NCBI RefSeq assembly: GCF_000266945.1 | Contig: NC_018025.1 | Location: 1,860,001 to 1,924,000, forward strand | DNA from: Desulfomonile tiedjei DSM 6799 | Lineage (GTDB): Bacteria; Desulfobacterota; Desulfomonilia; Desulfomonilales; Desulfomonilaceae | Direction: 5' to 3' | Length of the DNA stretch: 64,000 bases | In this document: positions 62,201 to 64,000 of the stretch, one piece after another | Numbering within the stretch: the first letter of the stretch is position 1 | Layout: every line of letters begins with the position of its first letter | Program-made: the position numbers and the translations under genes | The notes under the pieces: model-generated | What the model saw: only the letters and a program-made list of their open reading frames with translations | Told to the model about the DNA's origin: nothing | Databases searched by the model: none

Positions 62201-62816
62201 GCTCGATACGAATCGGATAAGGATACAAAGGGGAGTACAAATCTATAATGAAACCGCGTACAGAGAAGTCTCCCGCATCTTCCACGAGGGGGACCCGGTT
62301 GTAACCGGCTGCAACCAGACGTTCCAACAATTCGTCGCGGTCTATCTCGCTGCCCAAGGCGATCGTAAACGACGCTCGATCGAATGCACGCGCGGGTATG
62401 AGCTTGCGAATCAATGCATCCAGGCCGACCACCACTACCCTGGGTGGTTCGGGTTCTCTCAGCCTGAAGAGGGTGGACATCCGTTCGACCCACGACTCGT
62501 TTTCCAGTGCCGCATGGGTAAACGGGAGCATGTCCGAGGAAGGATAGCGCATCACCTTGTCGGTAAGAGGATATCTGTATTCCTCGTCTTCACCGAGAAA
62601 AAATCGAATATCCGAGGCAACACTGAGGGCCGCTCCTCCGTCGGGCATCACGACGATTATTGTCCTGAAGCTTTTCCTCGTAGCCGCAGCTATAAGGAAT
62701 GCAGGAGCCGAGCCCACTAAGCCATAGACCCCGCCGTTATCGGCGGATTTCGTCAGAAAATTTACTGCCTCTTCAAAAGAAGAAGATTGTGTCGAAGGGA
62801 ATGGGTCAGTTTTCAT
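59214..62816 (-). CDS. mfd: Transcription-repair coupling factor
   Basis: This protein of about 1200 residues frees stalled RNA polymerase and recruits UvrA. The UvrB-homology domain lies at the N-terminus. The RNA-polymerase-interaction domain starts near EGEPVVHEDYGIGIYRGLV (about 515). The RecG-type helicase has Walker A GDVGYGKTEVA (about 670) and DEEQRFGV. The C-terminal TRCF domain has IRIRLAMKEIRILRL. ATG 62816 is my choice; 62846 is also possible. Length is slightly above the E. coli protein. Confidence 0.96.
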   Translation of the reverse strand: MKTDPFPSTQSSSFEEAVNFLTKSADNGGVYGLVGSAPAFLIAAATRKSFRTIIVVMPDGGAALSVASDIRFFLGEDEEYRYPLTDKVMRYPSSDMLPFTHAALENESWVERMSTLFRLREPEPPRVVVVGLDALIRKLIPARAFDRASFTIALGSEIDRDELLERLVAAGYNRVPLVEDAGDFSVRGFIIDLYSPLYPYPIRIEQSGDLIESMRFFDPTNQRSRDDVRQVLVAPVHMLVPDTETRDEGLQRLLQACEDRGTEKRVRQRLIDDFRHGIRFPGAEFYIPYFFPALETLLDYVPSDSTLVLPNEDILGRAFEDFEEEIRHGWENAAEDGYPVPDPDRVYLTQEDFFQRIQRFRTVTVSPLEIHEPGAVSFRLNAQSNDNVRSELLQSKGYDSGMAKLVKRMESWRDDGYELFLVSHTQGQAHRLLKLLEPYGLNIDYRGTGFEPVNFDAEPTPGIRLYVGACSSGFKLDQAHRIVLCEEEIFGSRVRSVPKKRARGTLISSLMDLAEGEPVVHEDYGIGIYRGLVRKEFDGVVGEVMLIEYAGGDLLYHPVERLQVIQKYIAGSEEPPRIDKLGGKGWVKIKARIKKSIKEMAGELLEIYAKRQVTRRSAYSPPDENFAAFEASFDFEETPDQARAIQDVMESMDTDMPMDRLVCGDVGYGKTEVALRAAFRAIMDGRQVAVLVPTTVLAQQHFDTFKKRFRGYPFIVDVLSRFRSNAEQKETLRQVEQGKVDLVVGTHRLLQKDVVFKDLGLLVVDEEQRFGVAHKERVKKYKAHVDVLTLTATPIPRTLNLSLTGIRDLSVIETPPTNRQSIRTYVMRQSEEVVREALLKELNRGGQVFYVHNRVQSIARRTAALQKLVPEGRFCIAHGQMAERELEQVMVDFLTGKYNILVCTSIIESGLDIPTANTIVIERSDTFGLADLYQLRGRVGRSHVRAYAYLLTPPETMITPDAVKRLSVMQEYSSLGQGFRIAMRDMEIRGAGNILGTSQSGHVSLVGYEMYLDLLEDAIQELKGEESAPRIDPEIHLKMEVYIPDDYVPDTQQRMNLYKRLSKAETNSEIEDTEEEIFDLYGKPPIQVHHLIQVMRIRLAMKEIRILRLDYNGQDLVLTFDPDTPIRPETLVQWAQADHLVKIMPGDRLKYRIGKTNPDTRIKKCQELFSRLDHNRPESTDGEKSDKEHFRATVRIRRRS

Positions 62817-63200
62817 GAGTTCCAATTGGACTCCGGCGTATAGCAAAATTCGACAGTATTTGCGATCGATCGTTTCTCATTCGATGCACGCGCGAACTTT
62901 TCAGAATAACTCGATTTCATGTTCCCGATCAAGCGCTTTGCGGTCCGGTACATCGTCTGCATATCGGGTTTCGGCTGGTTCAAGGCTGTACAGAGGCTTT
63001 CAAAGCCTGAGAAAGGATTGCATTGACTTGCGACTCTTAATCGGCTATCCATTTAGGTTATTCCGTTTCGGCCACTCGTCTCGAGTGTGACAACAAAGCC
63101 GTATATTCCACCGTCAGGTCTGAGCCGTTGTTGGCACGGCAGAACGCATGCGTTCGGAAGACTGTGACACGCATACGATCAAGAAGCGAGGTGTTTGACT
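62817..63200. other. Divergent intergenic region between mfd and the TPR gene
   Basis: About 380 bases with no credible gene. It contains the perfect palindrome GAACGCATGCGTTC (63142-63155) and a possible promoter for the TPR gene, TTGACT (63024-63029) with a 17-base spacer and TATCCA. Neither is certain. Confidence 0.4.
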
Positions 63201-63905
63201 TTGGCTGATAAGAAAATCACGCGCAAGGAGCTTCTTAAAGAACCGGATGAGTTCCTCACGCTCTCTACAAAAATAATCCGTCATGCCAGACTGAACCCGC
63301 GGATGTACGGAGCGGCATTTGCCGCGCTCATAGTTATTGTTCTCGCAGTGCTGGGGTGGTTTGCCTATAGTCACCAGCAGGAGGTCAGGAGTCACGAGCT
63401 GTTCGAACAGGCCTACACATCGTACGAGCAACTGACAAACCAGAGTTCTCCGACTCCGGAACAGTCGGACAAAGCTTTTCAAGAATTCGATCGTATCGCC
63501 AAAGAATACCCCTCCCGTACCGGCGGCGAAATGGCGCTGCTCTATTCAGCCCATGTTTTGTACAAGAAGCAAGACTACAAGGACGCTCTTGAACGATATA
63601 GCCGACTTCAAAGCTCGAGTCTCGTGCAACACGGATTGGGACCGCTGGTTACCTATCATCTGGCAATGACACGCATGGCGATGAAGGAATACGATCAAGC
63701 TCTTGCTCTCTTTGACCAACTCTCGAAAGACACGCTTTCTCCATATCGTCGAGAAGCATATTCTTCTATTGCCAAGACCTACGAACTGATGGGCAAGAAC
63801 AAAGAAGCAGTTCAAGCATACAAACAGTACCTGAAAATGTTTCCTGAAGCTCCGGACGCCTCTTTTGTGAAGACCCGGATTATGGATCTTTCGGCCAAAG
63901 GGTAA
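63201..63905 (+). CDS. Membrane-anchored TPR protein (YfgM-like)
   Basis: This protein of about 234 residues has a short cytoplasmic start, one membrane helix (about residues 35-57, AAFAALIVIVLAVLGWFAY) and a helical region with TPR-type repeats (AYTSYEQL, EFDRIAKEYPSRTGGEMALLY, VLYKKQDYKDALERYSRL, TYELMGKNKEAVQAYKQYL). It resembles YfgM, which links the Sec translocon to periplasmic chaperones. I choose the TTG at 63201 because GAGGTG then lies at proper spacing; the TTG at 63195 is too close to it. Confidence 0.8.
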   Translation: MADKKITRKELLKEPDEFLTLSTKIIRHARLNPRMYGAAFAALIVIVLAVLGWFAYSHQQEVRSHELFEQAYTSYEQLTNQSSPTPEQSDKAFQEFDRIAKEYPSRTGGEMALLYSAHVLYKKQDYKDALERYSRLQSSSLVQHGLGPLVTYHLAMTRMAMKEYDQALALFDQLSKDTLSPYRREAYSSIAKTYELMGKNKEAVQAYKQYLKMFPEAPDASFVKTRIMDLSAKG

Positions 63906-63907
63906 GC

Positions 63908-63934
63908 CCGAGGAGGAATTCCTCCCCTCGGGTC
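63908..63934. terminator. Bidirectional terminator-like hairpin
   Basis: CCCGAGG and CCTCGGG enclose the palindrome AGGAATTCCT, 3 bases past the TPR gene stop and about 10 bases past the converging partial gene's stop. Confidence 0.5.
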
Positions 63935-63943
63935 GGAACCTCT

Positions 63944-64000
63944 TCACAGGCGCTGAATAAAGACATCTGCTTCCATAACCCACACTTCGAACTCATTGTC
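63944..64000 (-). CDS. C-terminal end of a gene running in from the right edge
   Basis: The last 18 codons read NEFEVWVMEADVFIQRL and end in TGA at 63944. The frame is open to the window edge and converges on the TPR gene with a shared hairpin between. Too little is visible to name a family. Confidence 0.5.
   Translation of the reverse strand, partial: DNEFEVWVMEADVFIQRL

Noticed and set aside
1-64000. CRISPR arrays, prophage or integrative element
   Set aside because: No regularly spaced repeats, cas genes, integrase, transposase or phage structural genes were seen; the repeats are dispersed and irregular.

Overview
This window looks like a chromosomal segment of an anaerobic, probably sulfate-reducing or syntrophic member of the Desulfobacterota; a Desulfomonile-like organism is my best guess. 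That rests on gene content only: a BamBC-type class II benzoyl-CoA reductase module, a 4-hydroxybutyryl-CoA dehydratase operon, an HdrD-like Fe-S protein, a beta-oxidation block, and selenium traits (YedF plus a hidden selenoprotein). No rRNA, tRNA, CRISPR array, prophage or transposase gene was seen.

Layout. 1-4504: an SGNH hydrolase cut by the window edge, a small secreted twin CX3C protein, an anti-sigma/STAS partner-switching pair, and an activator plus a single-subunit 2-hydroxyacyl-CoA-dehydratase-like protein resembling the double-cubane cluster protein system. 5009-9597: a membrane aminopropyltransferase-like protein, DUF350, a small secreted protein and a double-DUF4178 protein. 9656-14917: proC, yedF, an MBL hydrolase and dnaK. 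15153-21755: acyl-CoA catabolism (AMACR-like protein, LCAD-type dehydrogenase, TetR regulator, FadB-like and thiolase). 22663-31206: trmO, an FtsX-type permease, a flippase, dgt, envelope proteins, a SelW-like selenoprotein with an in-frame UGA, and a transglutaminase-like lipoprotein. 31384-36585: an orphan DNA methyltransferase, a three-gene polysaccharide/SGNH module and a small secreted protein. 36830-44233: HdrD-like protein, rsmA, two paralogous MBL hydrolases and bamBC. 45530-56130: asnB, a sigma-54 activator, then transporter, 4-hydroxybutyryl-CoA dehydratase, a small Cys-rich protein and a CoA-transferase, then a Tat-exported lactonase-like protein. 56633-64000: mreB, a SurA-like chaperone, mfd, a TPR protein and the tail of another gene.

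Metabolic logic (inferred). 4-Hydroxybutyrate would be activated by the CoA-transferase and converted by the dehydratase to crotonyl-CoA. The aromatic ring product of BamBC would also feed beta-oxidation, for which this window carries thiolase, FadB-like and acyl-CoA dehydrogenase genes. The sigma-54 activator next to a -24/-12 promoter suggests the 4-hydroxybutyrate operon is induced by substrate.

The most unusual content lies between the genes, in a dense set of dispersed non-autonomous elements. Family A is a 210-240 bp MITE; at three dissimilar kinds of site it sits at the apex of a hairpin with 4-5 bp target duplications. Family B is a multi-hairpin repeat and family C a palindromic repeat of about 175 bp. 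Families E and G have different bodies but share ATACCGATT-type ends. Family F is a multi-hairpin element of about 160 bp placed just after stop codons, with compensatory changes between copies. At 22063-22623, A sits inside C inside E.
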